Positions 48,693 to 62,904 of a stretch of DNA of 64,000 nucleotides are shown here, piece by piece. The notes under the pieces are model-generated. The model saw only the letters and a program-made list of their open reading frames with translations, was not told the DNA's origin and searched no databases. Position 1 is the first letter of the stretch. Each line of letters opens with the position of its first letter. This DNA comes from Antitrichia curtipendula (lineage: Eukaryota > Streptophyta > Bryopsida > Hypnales > Leucodontaceae): the NCBI GenBank assembly GCA_951230915.1, contig OX579635.1:48050001-48114000 (forward strand), given 5' to 3'. The position numbers and the translations under genes are program-made.

Positions 48693-51600
48693 TTACTGAT
48701 TATGGCAGCGTGAGACATCACAGTTATGCTTCTTTTGCCTCCTGCTATGCTGAAAAGCAATTAGAGTTTTCTCTTTGAACACCACACTTGAGGCAACCCC
48801 CTGAAGAATAGCCTATCATAGAAATAAAGTGAACTCCTACTTAGGATGCTGCAATTGCGTTATACCTGATGGTGTATAGGAAGGTAAGTTTTAAGCAAGA
48901 CAGTTGCAAACATATTGAGTGAGTTGAACTCTGATGTAGACATGTGTTCCAGTGGAACATTGGTCAGGAATGAACATGATTCAGCTGGATCAGAGAGTAC
49001 TCAATACTAAGTTTGACAAGGAACATTTTCAAAGTCTCCAGTTGGCACTGTAATGGGAATCCCCTGCGACAACTCCCTTTTTTTCCCTTTTTTTCCTACA
49101 CACAGGGAATGCGGCCATTACAGGGAAATGTGAGACAAGGAATTCTATTGAGGGGGGAATTTGTGCATTTTTCAGTGTCGTTTGAAGATGTCTCCAACTC
49201 CAAATCACCTCAATTTATGAAATACAACATTCTTGAATGTAGATTTATGCCTCTAAATCTAACTTTTAATGTATATTTCAGTGTGCATAATCAAAACAAC
49301 TTGTAGATTTTGGAGGCTCATACCTAACTTATATGTAGACTTTGAATTTCCAATCTCATTGATTTGTACATTTCAAAAAATTTGAGTTAGACCCTTTTCT
49401 AGGTTTCAAGAGTTCAAAATGTTAGTAATATGTAGATGTCATTGAGTTTAAACATTTTACAATTTCATATATTATAAAATTTATAAGGTTTCTAAACAAA
49501 CAAACTCTAGGGATGCTAGATTTCTATGATTTAAATTCATTGTCATGAAGATTGACAACTTACAAATCTTATGTGTCCAACCTCACGATATCCTTGACAA
49601 TTGATATGGGACAATTGGATCTTGTAAAATCTACTAAATATTAGGTGAAAACAACTTTGAAATGTAAGATGTGTCAATGTGTTGTAAAGTCTACCAATTT
49701 GGATTGCACACGAGGGATTTGGGGAGAGTTTATGAAAATCCCTACAAAGAAAAGTAACCCACTCTTTGTACATAAGGCCTTTTATTTGTAGTAAGAACAC
49801 AACCTCTCACTCTACAGTATAAAAGCTATTGAATTTCAATGGTTTTCTAAATTTTACAATTTTACAATTATTTTTACTTTTATTTTACCAAAAATGCAAC
49901 CTTTCTCACTACGTTGTGAAAAATATTGATTTTTAAATTAAAAAATAAAAAATCATTTTACTTTAATTTTGGTTGTGGCAATGACATAGGGCACACTAGT
50001 CTCTAACTTTGACAGTTGGAAATTCCTTCCATGTCTTCTACGGTATTATCAATTGTAGTTCTTCTACAACAATTTCTTGTCAATGGATCTTCAACCCAAT
50101 AAAATTCAAACACTGGGAATGCGTTTAGGGTTTATTCATATAAGGTAGAGGTATCCATCTCCAATCAAGTACCCATGTGCAACCTATAGGGTGCTCTATT
50201 CCCACCAAAGTGGGTTCAATTTCCAACCAAGCCTTGGAATGCGTTCTTTTTCCCTTTCTAAGTTGGGACTTATAAGGTCATGAGACATATCCCAAAGTAG
50301 TGAGCACGGAAGCAGGAAGTAGTGAACAAGAAAGTAGTTTGGCTAAGATCGGAATTAGAAGTATCTAGTAATTGGCTATGGGTCCAAAGCACTTTTTGCC
50401 TCCCAAAATTCATAGTAATTTCAGTTTAAGTAATAAAATACCAAAAAATTTACAATCCCTAGCATTTCTATCAATGCACCTCTGAAAATATTTGTTTTGC
50501 CTTGCACCATTCCAGACAATGTCCAAAATTGCTTATTTGATCGGTTATAGGTATGTTCAACTTAGTCTCTAAAGGAATGACATGCCCCATGGCATGCCCC
50601 CTTATTCTAATGAAGATGCATGCTCAAAATTGACAAGTGGACTATACATATGTCATCATATAAACTAATGCAAATTTGAATGGGATTTCCACTTTTCAAT
50701 GTTAGTAATTTTTTTGAATTTAAAGTAATTAATAACTAAATTGGATAAATTTCAATGTATTTAGAGACATAATTTCAATTGAGATCACCTTTGAAGTCAA
50801 ACTTGAGCTAAAATATCAAAAGTTTAATATGACAAATATCCTACATAATTATAGTGTAAGATATTTGAAATCTAAAATCATTAAAATGTCTTAAAATATT
50901 GCTCAATTGACTTGAAATTACACTTTTTATGCTTACGATGATTATTTAGAGCATCTACCATGAAAAATATTCTCAGTAAATTATTTTATTTTATTTGTGA
51001 TAGAAATTTAGAAAAGGTATAAATATGGGGGAGAATTTTTTATTTTTAGGTGATTTTATTAGACAAAGTCTAAGATAAATTCTAACACAATTGTAATCTC
51101 ATTTCATCAATCATTCACAGTCCTACCTATAATAAATCAACATTAATAGTTTGCATATTTAGAGGTAAAAAATAATTAGGAAAAAATTGGCTTTCATGGA
51201 GCATCAATATGTTTTGGTTAATTCCATGAATTGCAAGTCAATTTCAACACACTAAAATAGCCTTGTCTAAAATTTCTTTTGATAGAATCATTCATTCACT
51301 TTTATTTATTTATTTAGTACTTTTGTTAATTTCAATTAATCAATATTCTAAAATAGAATTTGGCAATAATCAGAATCTATCATTTAAAAAAACCTGTTCA
51401 AATTAGTTCTTAGTTCAAATTTAAATTATTCCCAGAAAATTGTCATCTTCAAAATAATATGATTTTGTTTAGAATTACAAATATACATTTGTGCATCATC
51501 AAAATTTGAAAAACTCATCGACAATGTCAATTTTTTGGATTGAAATTTGACAAACTTATCAACAATTATTGAAAACCATTGAATTTTCAATAGATTTTTT

Positions 51601-52639
51601 TTTTTTTTTTCTTGAGGTAAGATTATAGCAACATTTTAGAAAAAACAATTTATTGGTTTGTATGAAAGAGTTTGATTGAACAGCACAAGCCCCTCTATCA
51701 CTAAATGATTGTTTTTTGGATGAATCTTTTATAATAAGTGTGAGTATTTGGATGAATTTAAGATGAAAATAGATGAAAGTAAAATAAATATTTGATGACA
51801 GTCACACCAAGGATAGAGCTCCTATTTGTACTATTTGGTTTTACCTTTAGTTTACTATGTATCTGGATTATTATGTTCTATGGCACTTAAAGGGTCTCTT
51901 ACTTATTTGAGACAATATGAGAATAGTGTACAATGCATTTTATTTATTTTATCTAAAATGCTTAGAACAACTACATATTAGTGTGCTTTATAGATTTGTA
52001 TAATTCCCTATCGAGCTATACTCATAGTGAAATTTATTGTTATGTTATCTACAATGTTACTTACCCCATCTCCTAACTCACTCTAATTTTCATTTTATTT
52101 AAAAATTCCTGTTAATGTTGAATACTAATTTAGTGCAAGTTGAACTATCTCAATACTAATAAAATTCATAGAATTTGGTGGAAATTTATGTTCATATTGA
52201 CATTCAGTATTGATAACATTAGCAATATTGTTGACATTTAGCGTTGTTGACATTTAATGTTAGAGTTCGTAATTTGTGTTGCTCACTGGAGGGGTAAAAA
52301 GTGATTACCCGTTTCAGGAACACTCAGCAATAACTTACGTTTGGGCGGTTTGGCTGGTTTCCTGGTAGGGAAAGACCAAAAGGGAAATGTACTGTACTGT
52401 ACAGACAGTCAGGACTCTAGAAAGTTCGGTGGCCTCGTTAGACAAACGCCCTGCTTCCACCAGTCGCTCCCATCGTCGGTATCTCAATTGCGTCCGTCGA
52501 GGTCGAACTTACACTGGAGTGCTCCGATCAGCGAAGGAGTGAGTGAGGCCGTTCTTCTCTGTTGCGGTCCTTCAGGACATCCAGACCCGGTGGCCTTAGT
52601 GGATTTGGAATTTCGCAGGGGTATTTGGGAGCAATCACG
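48693..52639. other. Long AT-rich intergenic region upstream of SGT1
   Basis: No gene is recognised in about 3.9 kb. A TAAGGTAGA word at about 50143 suggests another relic of the family at 48282. A T-run of about 17 lies near 51595. The last 350 bp become GC-richer and should contain the SGT1 promoter and 5' UTR. Confidence 0.5.
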
Positions 52640-55600
52640 ATGGTGGGTTTTCAGACGGCGGATGATCTCGAGAAGCGAGGGCTGGATGCCTTTGTGGACG
52701 AGGATTTCGAAAGCGCCGTGAATTTCTACACGGAGGCTTTGTCTCTGGAGGCCGATAATGCGTCGGTGTACATTAATCGCGCCGCTGCTCATGTCAAGCT
52801 CGAGAATTATACTGGTAAGAAGGAATTAGGGTTGAGCGGTGGGATTGTCGGTAGACACGGATGGGCTTGGATCGATCTCTAACTAATGCGTGCGTGGAAC
52901 GGAGGTCGTCTTTGTTTTAGGTTGAGGTTTTTGGTGACCTATTTTGCAAATTTGTAGACTGATTGAGGAATCTCTTCCCTTTCCTTTTTGAACGAAACCC
53001 TAAGAGAGAAGTCCCCATGAATGCTCTGGCACATCAATATTGAGACTCTCATGGACTGCTATTGTCCTTGCACCGTAGTTCTTGTCGTTAAGAGGGTATA
53101 GCATTGAGTTCGTACGCAGAGTACGCTATGTTTTTGAGACTGATGCGGTTCTGAATTAAAGTTTTGAAATTTATTGATGGTTATGTTGGACAGGGAAATA
53201 ACTTTCGGCAGAGTTGCATACTGCAGAGTTGACCTAATGTGGTTTTATATTGTAGTAGTAAAGAAGAGTTTTCAGTGTGATGCTCTCACTAAATGGCAGT
53301 ATGTTGGTGGTAACAGATGCTGTTGCTGATGCGAACAGAGCGATTGAGCTAAATCCAAAATTATCGAAGGCGTATCTTCGGAAAGGGTAGGCTAGTTGAA
53401 TGAATCTCTTAATCAATGCCGGATATACAAGTAAATTATAGCGGTTTTGGCTTGGAACAGATTCTTCTTTCTGCAATTTGTTCCTGCGGCAGCTTTGTTA
53501 GACAGTACTCGGCCATTAGTCGTCTTGAACAATTTCTGCTGACGCTTGGACACTTTGCAGAGTATGCAACAGAATTGATTGAGAGTGAATTGTATTAATT
53601 GATTTAGGGAGCTGTAATGAGGGGGGTCAATAATCATGAACGATAGCAGGTATGGCATCTAGGGGTCTAAGTGAAGAGATCGTCTTTTGTTTTGTTGGCG
53701 AGTTCTTTATGAGTCCAAGATTTTCGGTGTATTGAGCCTTTCTTATTTGTCTGGTGACCTCAGTATAGCGTGCTTTCACCTTGAAGAATATCAGACCGCG
53801 AAGACATCCTTCGAAGCAGGAGCCGCTTTAGATCCAAAGGCCTCTACATTCAAGTCGTGGATTTCAAAATGCGATGCGAAAATCAGGGGTATGGCTATTC
53901 TTTTCTTTCCCAAAAGGCTTAGGAGGCTTCTATCGTTTTGCCATAGATTAAGGATGTTGTTACTATATTGATCTTTGCGTGTGTGCAGAGGAAAATGGGG
54001 AAGTAGTTGCGGCCTCCAAGGCAAATTCTGCTACAGTTTATGCCACATCAGAGGAGGATGTCGCACAACCGGGGACTTCTGGAGCCGAATCTCGGAAAGA
54101 AGAGGCACCTTCAAATTCTTTGCCTGCACCTGTGCCTGCGCCCAGTCCGCCTGCACCAGCAAAATACAGGTGTGGGGATTGGACTGTTTGATAGTTTCTT
54201 GCTTTCATCTAAACATATAACTGTGGGATAGAGGCAGGATTATGGCCCAATCTAGAATATTATTGTTAGTGGTGGTTTCCTGTTATTCATGGGTAGGGTT
54301 ATAGCTAGACGACTTTCTCTCACGAAGTTGATTGTACAGGTCTGTACTGAAGTCATTTCAAAACTATTTGTAGGTATCCAGTTTATTCTGTGTATATTGC
54401 TCTCATTTTTTTGAAGATTGGTCATGTCTCTAATGGCTTTGAGCGACTTGTTTTATTACTGCAGACACACTTGGTATCAGTCTCAGTCTCATGCTTTTAT
54501 TGAGATATTTGCCAAACGCGTCAAGAAGGAGGATTTGGAAGTGGACTTCGGAGAGCAAATTGTGAGTCAGTGATCTGCTGCACGTCTCTTCATACCCGCA
54601 TTTTTCTTTCGTCTGATGACTATTCTTCTTTTCTTAATGCGATGGTGATCTTTTTTGCTTAAATTAGGGTTGATCGGCACTAGGGCAGTGTACCTTTGTG
54701 ATCACCCGGCTTCTGATGTTTGAGAAGAGATGGACGAGTGTTACATATAGACCGTTTAGTGTCTTCTATTTCTGAATATTACACTGACAAGCAAAATCTG
54801 CGGTTCCTGCAGCTTAGTGTATTGATCAATTCTGCCGACTCAGAAGAGCCTTACGTTTTGCAGCTTCGCCTGTTTGGTAAGGTACGAGGATGCTTGAGGC
54901 TGTCAAAGCTGCCAACCTCTTTCTCAAAGTTGAATTGCTAATCATTGATTAATTTGAATGAGATCGTGTATTATTTGTTCTCAGTTCTGAGCTTGGAAAT
55001 GCAGATCGTTCCAGCAGAATGCAGTTACACCCCCCTGAGTACGAAGATTGAAATCAAGCTCGCCAAGGCCGACAGTATGCAGTGGAAGCAGCTTGAGTTT
55101 GACCCAAAGCCACAGATTGTTAAAACTGTGGTTATTCCAAAAGGTGTGTACTTGGTGCCTACTTGATTTCGCTTATGGTGCTCTTCATGTATGATTTTCT
55201 ATGTGGTTTTAGATACGATTTGTGTTCTTGTTGTTTTGCTAAATCTTTGGTATGGCCCGCAGAGGAGAAGGTCAAGTACCCAACATCAAATAAGAAGCCC
55301 GCTAAGGATTGGGACAGGCTGGAGGCAGAAGTGAAAAAAGAAGTATGTCTATATGTCAATTATTAGTGTTTGCTATGATGAGTCTTCTAATGTTCTATTG
55401 TTGGAGATGATGTACATTTGTTGATTTCTTGGACCTAATTCCTCTTCAGGGAGATTTTCTTTAGTATTTTGTGATCCTTCTTCACAGTGATCCTGATCCT
55501 TTAGGATTGGACATTTGACTATATAGGAGAAGGATGAAAAACTTGAAGGGGATGCCGCTCTTAACAAGCTGTTCCGAGAAATATACTCGAATGCTGACGA

Positions 55601-56002
55601 GGATACAAGGCGGGCAATGAATAAATCATTTGTATGTCTCCTTTACGCTGTTTTTCCAATTTTGTTTTTTTACTTGTACGTGAAGTACAGTCAGCAGAAA
55701 ATGAGATCTATGTCTTGGCACAGGAATTCTATTATTCGTGGAGGGGGCTATAGCCTATACAAAGTAGCCGAGGCAAATCTTTCCATAAAAAGACTATTCA
55801 CCAATGAATATTCGTTTATTGCAAATGCAAATATATTTGTAGAGTGCTTGAGATGTTCTGAAGTTCACATTACTTCCTTCGAATGTTTGGGCAGGTTGAG
55901 TCCAATGGCACAGTACTTTCCACAAATTGGAAGGATGTTGGCAAGAAGACGATAGAGGGCAGTGCTCCATCAGGTATGGATATGAAAAAATGGGAAATAT
56001 AG
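52640..56002 (+). CDS. SGT1: SGT1 co-chaperone (TPR-CS-SGS)
   Basis: Ten exons joined in phase at GT-AG sites: 52640-52814, 53317-53386, 53764-53888, 53989-54169, 54465-54561, 54813-54881, 55005-55143, 55263-55342, 55527-55631, 55895-56002. The product is 382 residues, close to plant SGT1 (about 350-370). The TPR domain (about 1-123) contains [21 protein letters not shown] Pro/Ala/Ser-rich linker follows. The CS domain begins at [19 protein letters not shown] (about 185-285). The SGS domain ends with [20 protein letters not shown] and KKWEI. SGT1 binds HSP90 through CS, works with RAR1 and SKP1-cullin ligases, and stabilises NLR immune receptors. Every exon is intact, so the gene should be functional. 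A Copia element sits 1.2 kb downstream. Confidence 0.95.
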
Positions 56003-56859
56003 TGACGTATCCGCTGACGAGGCCCCGCTCACGTTTAGTATAATTGGTGAAGGTTTTTAGGGAAAGCGTTTGGAGAAGTTTGACATATCTCCTGTCAGTG
56101 CCAAATGACCGGATGATGGACCGATAGTTGTTGTCGTGGTGCTTAGCCAATATATCCCTTTTTAGAATGTATTTGTGACCTGAGTTGTAGCTAATTCACA
56201 AATCCTTTGTTCTAATTTAGCTTCAACGAGTAGTCTGGTATTTGCTGTAGACCTGTCTGTTGGAGGATATGGTACAGAAACGTGATCAGGTAAGCAAATA
56301 TGTTGAGTTTGCACTAACTTAATTCTGTAATTCACCTCGGTAAGGTTTCTTGGATGATGGATTCCATTGAATTACGGTTGGAACTTCTTTCTACGGACAT
56401 TGCCAATCCCCTGCAGGGCATTCATTGTGTTGACTTGCCGCACTATTAGTTTGTGCTTGTTCCCCTCGCCCTGTCTTTTTTACTTGGTGACGTTCTCATC
56501 CAAATTTTGAAGAGAAATGGGTGGATCAAATTTCACAGTTCCCGGCACTTGTGGGGTTTTGCACTCCGCATGTAATTTGGATCTGTGGAAATTATTTCTT
56601 CACTCATGGGTCATTTCTATGGACGGATTTGTTCCACACAATACGATTTTAACTACAGAATATAACCGGGTTTGTTTTTCTGGCACCATGGTTTAAATTT
56701 GGAGGGACCATCCTCCATTCTTTGCATGGAGCACTGCTACAGTGAATATAAGTGTCACTCTTCATCACCGTCATCTCTCTTCCACGTGGCAAGAGAGCAT
56801 AACATCCTAAAGTAGTTGGGATATGTTTTCCATCTCCAAAATGTTTCAATCACTACTGT
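56003..56859. other. SGT1 3' region, intergenic
   Basis: Contains the presumed SGT1 3' UTR. No other gene is recognised. Confidence 0.5.
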
Positions 56860-57012
56860 ACACCCAAGGTAGTTTGCTCTAAAAGTGACCATGTTTTAAA
56901 TGCAACACTTATTTAGGAAGGACTGACATGTTGCTTGAAATATCTTCTATTGTCAATGATGAGCTATGTAGGCTTAAATAGTTGCTTTAAGAACAAACTA
57001 CCTTGAATGTGT
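56860..57012. mobile_element. Small inverted-repeat element
   Basis: ACACCCAAGGTAGTTTGCTC at the left is matched inverted by GAACAAACTACCTTGAATGTGT at the right with few mismatches. The interior is about 110 bp and non-coding. No clear target duplication. Confidence 0.5.
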
Positions 57013-57232
57013 CGGAAACAACAATTGAGCATTGTTTCCACTATTAAATTGTCTAATTTTTGATTGGATGTTGTTGGAAGTTAAAAAAGTATTCTAGATT
57101 CTACTCTAGATGAGTAAACTATGAATTTTTAAAGTACCGAAAATAGGTGTTTTTAAAGTACCAAAAATAGGTGTTTTTAAATTCAACCCTAAACTCTTAG
57201 GAATAGTAGGTATAAATATGAAAAATGAATTT

Positions 57233-57237
57233 GTAAG
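57233..57237. repeat. Left target duplication of Copia element
   Basis: GTAAG directly before the left LTR, repeated at 63129-63133 directly after the right LTR. Five base pairs is the normal length for LTR retrotransposons. Confidence 0.9.
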
Positions 57238-57461
57238 TGTTAAGAACCGTAGTGTGAACGCTCACCATAATATGGTGAGTGACATGTGTCATGAGAATAA
57301 GGTGAATTCCTCATGACCAATAGGAGAAGACAACTATTCATTGTCTCTCTCCTTTCTTCATTGTATATACTTCAAACTCCCTAATGAAGTTTAGTATTCT
57401 TTGAGTTTATTTTGAGTGTTCTTATTGCTTTGTGATTTTGTTTCGTATTTTATTCTCAACA
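57238..57461 (+). repeat. Left LTR of Copia element
   Basis: 224 bp, TGTTAAGAACC to CTCAACA. Includes a short internal inverted repeat CTCACCATAATATGGTGAG and a TATATA word that could serve as core promoter. Confidence 0.95.
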
Positions 57462-57589
57462 CGTTATCAGCACGTGCTTCCGCTTTGAGTTTTTGCTTAA
57501 CTCAAAATTTGGATTTTAATTTTTGGAGAGGCTTTTGCACACACACACACACCATTCTGCACAACTTCTTCCCCCATCTGTGCTTCTCC

Positions 57590-57990
57590 CACTTCCGCCC
57601 CCCACCTCCCCGCCTCCCTCCTTGCCTCCCTCCTTGCCTCCCTCCTTGCCTTCCCCCGACTCCCTACCTCCCTTTTGGGCTTCCCCCGACTCCTTGCCTT
57701 CCCCCTTGGGCTTCCCCTGGCTCCCTGCCCTTCTTTTCTTCCTAGCCCCCCATCTCTCCACTCAGTCCATCACCCCCCACCTTCCTCCCCCTCCACAGCT
57801 CCTCCCCCCTCTTCCACATCCACAGCTCCGCCTTTCTCCCCCTCCCCAAAATCAATTTTATTTTTAAATTTTTTATTTTTAAATTTTTATTTTATTTTTA
57901 TTTTTATTTTTAAATATATAAATTTTTTATTTTTAAATTTTTATTTTATTTTTATTTTTATTTTTAAATATATAAATTTTTTATATTTTT
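57590..57990. repeat. Pyrimidine-rich and AT-rich tandem tracts in Copia leader
   Basis: CTCCCTCCTTGC repeats (about 57610-57655) and other C/T-rich sequence are followed by two copies of a roughly 65-bp TTTTATTTTTAAAT-type unit (about 57860-57980). They lie in the untranslated leader before gag. The open frames across the CT-rich part are low-complexity artefacts. Confidence 0.7.
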
Positions 57991-58248
57991 ATATGTCTTT
58001 ATTTTTATTTTTCAGTTTATCTTTATCTTTTCAATTTTCATATCTTTATCTTCTTTCTTTCTTTTTCTTTTATTCATAGTTTATTTTTATTATAACAGTT
58101 TTCTTTTCTTTCTCTTTATACTATCTTTATCTTTATCTTCAATTTTTCTTTTATCTTTATTTTTCACTCCAAACTTTAATTTTCTCTCCAAACCCTAATT
58201 TTCTTTTTAAACCCTAATTTTTCCACGAAGCCATTTTCATTCTACATC

Positions 58249-58875
58249 ATGACTACTTCGACATCTTCTGTCGCTACATCTACGACTATACCAGTGGCTG
58301 CCACTATTATTGAGCCGCCAAGACTTCAACCTCTTATTTTTACACAACTGGCAGCTGATGGCAACAATTATCTATTATGGGCGAGGACGGTCAAAGTACA
58401 TATATTTGCCGAGGAACTATCAGACGCTATTGTTTTTGACACTATTCCCACTGTAAGTGCCACTGATCCTATTGCTACAAGTTCCACTGTACTTGCTGCC
58501 ACTGTTTCTGCTTCCACTTCCTGGAAAGCTTTACTTTTGCTTCGTCGCCATGTTGTTCTTGCATTACAACATCAATATTTAGAGATAGAAAAACCAGATG
58601 GACTTTGGCAGAAGCTCAAGTCTCGTTTTGACCATCAGAAAACGATGTTCCTTCCTAGAACTCTCCACGATTGAACGCATTTACGAGTGTTGGATTTTTC
58701 AATACTTGTTACTTTTAACAATGAATTATACCGCATCATATCACAATTACGATTGTTTGGTCAATCCAATACCGAACAAGAAATGATTGAGAAAACCCTC
58801 TCAACATTTCCACCAGTTTCTGTTGTACTTGCCCAACAGTATAGAAACATGAAATTTGAAAACACATGTTGCTGA
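58249..58875 (+). pseudogene. Copia gag
   Basis: Starts at ATG 58249 (MTTSTSSVATS). It has the gag-core features LTNxNYLLWARTVKVH-like (DGNNYLLWARTVKVHIF) and LWQKLKSRFD. A TGA at 58672-58674 interrupts it, after which the same frame continues (VLDFSILVTFNNELYRIISQL) to 58875. The usual CCHC zinc knuckle expected before the protease is missing, so sequence has probably been lost between gag and protease. Confidence 0.8.
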
Positions 58876-58897
58876 GGATACCTCCACTGGTGAGTCT

Positions 58898-60595
58898 TGC
58901 GATGCGCTCCTTGACTCTGCAACTACGCATACTATTTTACAAAATAAACAATTTTTTAATGTTGATAATCTTTCAACTTGGCAAACTAGAAATTTAATAA
59001 CTATGGCTGGATCGAATGTGTTTTGTTTCTAGGAAGGACATGCAAAGGTGATTTTGCCTGAGGACACCACCATAACATGCATGTGTGCAATGTTTTCTTC
59101 TTCTGCGCCTCGAAGCCTGATCAGCTATCGAGATATCCGCACCAATGGTTTTCATCTCTCGACCAAAACTATAAATAGGCGAGAGGCTCTGGTTTTTGTA
59201 CAAAACAATAAAGTAGTGGAAACAGCCTTTGCTGCGGCAAGTGGCTTGTATCGGATTCCAATCCAACCACCAACTATATCTAGTTTTCATGTATCTTCTA
59301 AAGATAATAAAACTTCCCTTTGGCATGGAAGATTAGGCCATTCAGGCTCAACTTTGTTCCAAAAAATTATTCCTTGTATTGTTGGCTATAACTTGTAGCC
59401 AGCAGATGTCAATTCTATGACATTGTGTCATGCATGTGTACAAGGCAAGTTGATTGCCAGGCCATTTTCATGGAAACTTTCCCATGAATTGCCACCGATG
59501 CTATCTAGACTACAAGGTGATATTTGTGGCCCAATATCACCTATGTCTGGACCATTCCGATATTTTTTGGTTTTGATGGATGCATCGGGCAAACAGTCGC
59601 ATGTATCGTTATTATCATCTAGAAATTTGGCTTTTGCCAATTTACTTTCTATATTGATCCGTTTCAAAGCTCATTTCCCTGATTATCCAATACAAACATT
59701 ACGAATGGATAATGCTCAAGAATTTCGGTCAAAATCTTTTGAAGATTATTATACTGCTACGGGGATTGAGTTAACTTATTCCGTTCCATACGAACATGCT
59801 CAAAATGGTTTAGCGGAGTCTTTTATCAAACGGATCCAACTCATCACGAGACCCTTGCTTCTTCATGCAAATTTGCCCGCATACATGTGGGGGCATGCAG
59901 TTCTACATGCTGCAACTTTAATTTGACTCCGTCCTTCATCTGTGGAGATTGCTTCTTCACAAGAATTTCTTTCAGGATGCGCTCCTAATGTATCCCATTT
60001 GCGAGTCTTTGGATGTCGTGTTTGGATTCCAATTGCAGAACCTCAACGTCATACAATAGGTGCTCATCGCCAAGAAGGCATCTATGTTGGATTCGACTCT
60101 CCCAGCATTATTCGTTATCTTAACCCTTCTACTAGTATATTACTTCGTGCGCGTTTTGCAAACTGCCGGTTTGAAAAAGATGTATTTCCATCTTTGAAAG
60201 GAGCAACATCTATTCAAGGAACTTCTACAAGTTTTATTTTTCAAGCACCTCAAACATTTACATCAAATCCTGATTCACGGACATCTTTGGTCGAAAATGA
60301 AGTTGCCAAAATTTTGCATTTGCAAAAGATAGCGGATCAGACACCTAATGGTTTTAATGATGCGCCATGCATTATAAAAACTCCATTGAATGAAGCTCGA
60401 AATCTTCCTGCTCGAGTTTTTGTACCAGAGACTACAACCGTACTTACTCCTCAACATATGGGCAAACGGACTCGTGGACATGATAAGCAACCACGTAAAC
60501 GCAAGGCAATCTTTGATGCTGCTAATCCTTCTCTATCTACAACAACCACTGCCAAATTTTACTCATCCATCTACTTCTCAAGAAGAAATGTCTAA
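58898..60595 (+). pseudogene. Copia protease-integrase region
   Basis: One frame carries a protease (CDALLDSATTHTIL, the DSGATHH-like active site), GAG-pre-integrase (SLWHGRLGHSG) and integrase core. The integrase core has Asp in LVLMDASGKQS, Asp in TLRMDNAQEF and Glu in GLAESFIKRIQ. In-frame stops occur at 59030-59032 (TAG), 59396-59398 (TAG) and 59924-59926 (TGA). The frame ends at 60593-60595. It is not functional as it stands. Confidence 0.85.
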
Positions 60596-62342
60596 GTTGA
60601 ACATAGAATTATCTGTGATGTACTCCGGTACTGGTCATGTATGGGACAGAGCAAGTATTGACATAGATGAACCATTCATTTCTATGATTGTAGAAAATCT
60701 TTCTTGCGAGAAAGATGATTCCGAACCTCGTACTATTGAAGAAGCGATGTGCTGCTTAGATTGGCCAAAGTGGAAAGCTGCTATTGAGGAGGAGTATGCT
60801 TCTTTAAACAAAAGACAAGTGTTTGGACCTATCGTGGATAATCTTACTACTCGATCTCTTGGATACAAATTGGTATGTGTACGCAAACGTAATGACAAGG
60901 GTCATATTATTCGTTACAAAGTTCGTTTGGTTACTCAAGATTTCACACAAAAGTTTGGTATTAATTATGATATTACTTATTCTCCAGTTATGGATTCCAT
61001 CACTTTCCGATATCTTTTAGGAATGACAGTTCATGCCTATCTTGAGATGTGTCTCATGGATGTAATGACAGCCTATCTTTATAGCTCACTTCATGCGAAT
61101 ATTTACATGAAAGTTCCTCTTGGTCTTGAAACCACCAACCTAAGTCCATCTATCTCAAGCAAACATCATGGCATTAAATTACAACGTGCATTATATGGTT
61201 TGAAACAATCTGGACGTATGTGGTATCAACGACTCCGGCAATTTTTTATTGAACATGGTTTTATAAATGATGCCTTACTTCCATGTCTCTTTATTAAAAA
61301 AGACAAAGATGGATTTGTTATTATTGTCATTTATGTTGATGACTTAAACCTTGTGGGCACCAAATCTGCATGTACTGCAGCCACTCAGCTTCTTATTCGT
61401 GAATTCGAGATGAAATTACTTGGGAAAACTACATTTTGCATTGGTTTACAAGTTTTTCATATGAAAGATGGTAGCATTTTTCTTTCACAGTTCACATATA
61501 TCAATCGAATCTTCAAAAGATTCAATATGATTAACGCCTATCCGTTGTCTACACCTATGGTTGGTCGTAGTGCAAAAGAAGATGATCCCTACCGCCTTTG
61601 CGAGGAGGAGGAAATATTGGATGAATAATATCTATACTTTGCAACGGTTGGAGCACTCTTGTATTTAGCTACATCTACTAGGCCTGACATTGCATTTGCA
61701 GTTAGTGTCCTAGCAAGGCATAGTTCCCGGCCTACACTACAACATTGGAATGGTATCAAAGATTTTTTTTGTTATTTGAAAGGAATTGAAGATTTGGGAC
61801 TACATTACTCTCGATCAGTGGATCCAACATTAGTTGGATATGTTGATGTTGGATATAGATCTGATCCTGCAACATCTAAATCTCAAACGGGCTATGTTTT
61901 CTTACGACATGGAGCTGCAATATCTTGGAAATCAGTAAAGCAAACTATTACTGCAACATCATCAAATCATGCAGAAATTATTACTTTACATGAAGCATCT
62001 CGAAAATGCATCTGGTTAAGATTAATTGATAAGTTCATTCGAACAAACTGTGGATTATTTTATGATAATTCTCCAACCGTTTTATACGAAGACAATAGTG
62101 CTTGAATTACTCAAATGCAAGCAGATTTTATTAAAGGTGATCGCACAAAGCATATTGATCCAAAATATTTCACCTATACTAATGATTTGATTACCGACAA
62201 AGTACTTGAAATTAAGAAAATTGCATCAGCAAATAATCTTGCTGATCTTTTTACCAAGGCTCTTCCATCATCTACTCATTGTCTACTTGTCCAAGACATT
62301 GGGATGCGGCGGCTTAGCATTTTGGAACAAGAAATTCAATAG
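60390..62342 (+). pseudogene. Copia reverse transcriptase-RNase H region
   Basis: This part lies in the next frame after a frameshift between about 60400 and 60595. The reverse transcriptase has the RVT_2 landmarks WPKWKAAIEEEYASL, KVRLVTQDFTQ, DVMTAYLYS, LYGLKQSGRMWYQRL and the catalytic YVDDLNLVG. RNase H follows with TRPDIAFAVSVLARH, GYVDVGYRSDP, and GYVFLRHGAAISWKSVKQT. In-frame stops are TAA 61626-61628 and TGA 62103-62105. The last part (NNLADLFTKALPSSTH) is the usual C-terminal signature. Confidence 0.9.
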
Positions 62343-62904
62343 ATTTTTATTATGAAATTTATTGATCCTTTTGATATCCTTCCATAGATTTATTCCCATT
62401 GGGTTTTACTATGAGAATGGATTGATAAAGGAGTTGTACTCTTTTTCCTTCATCTGTGATTTTATCCTTGAATATAACCAAGGTTTTCCCAGATAAGGTT
62501 TTAATGAGGCAATAACCGTAAATTTTTAAGATTACGGAAATTTTCGGATAGCAAAAGGTGGGGTCGTGGTGAGAACCACGGTTTGGGTTTCAATGCTGGA
62601 GCTTGTTAACCATCTTGGGGGATCCTGCATCTTGTCACATCACAGCTCAAAGGTGGGATAGCGGGTTGACTATTATTCCTCACTAGCATGCCAAGCCGCG
62701 GGTTTCCTGAACCAGTCAACGAGGCCGATGAGGATCGAACCGCGGACTGGTCGGTTAACCACCGACGTATGAAACCAGTCGACCAAGTCTACGACTTGGC
62801 GACCGAAATCGACATTTAGTCGATTTTATTGCTTACATCAACCAACTCATATCGATTATATTGTTTTATTTTGATTTACTAATATTATATCAAGCGAGAA
62901 GGAG

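Noticed and set aside
57516..58079. Pro-rich open frames in the Copia leader
   Set aside because: They are translations of CT-rich and AT-rich simple sequence before gag.
62700..62800. tRNA-like sequence (GGTTCGATCC on the minus strand)
   Set aside because: A T-loop-like word is present, but the T-stem does not pair and no acceptor or D-arm fits, so no tRNA gene is called.
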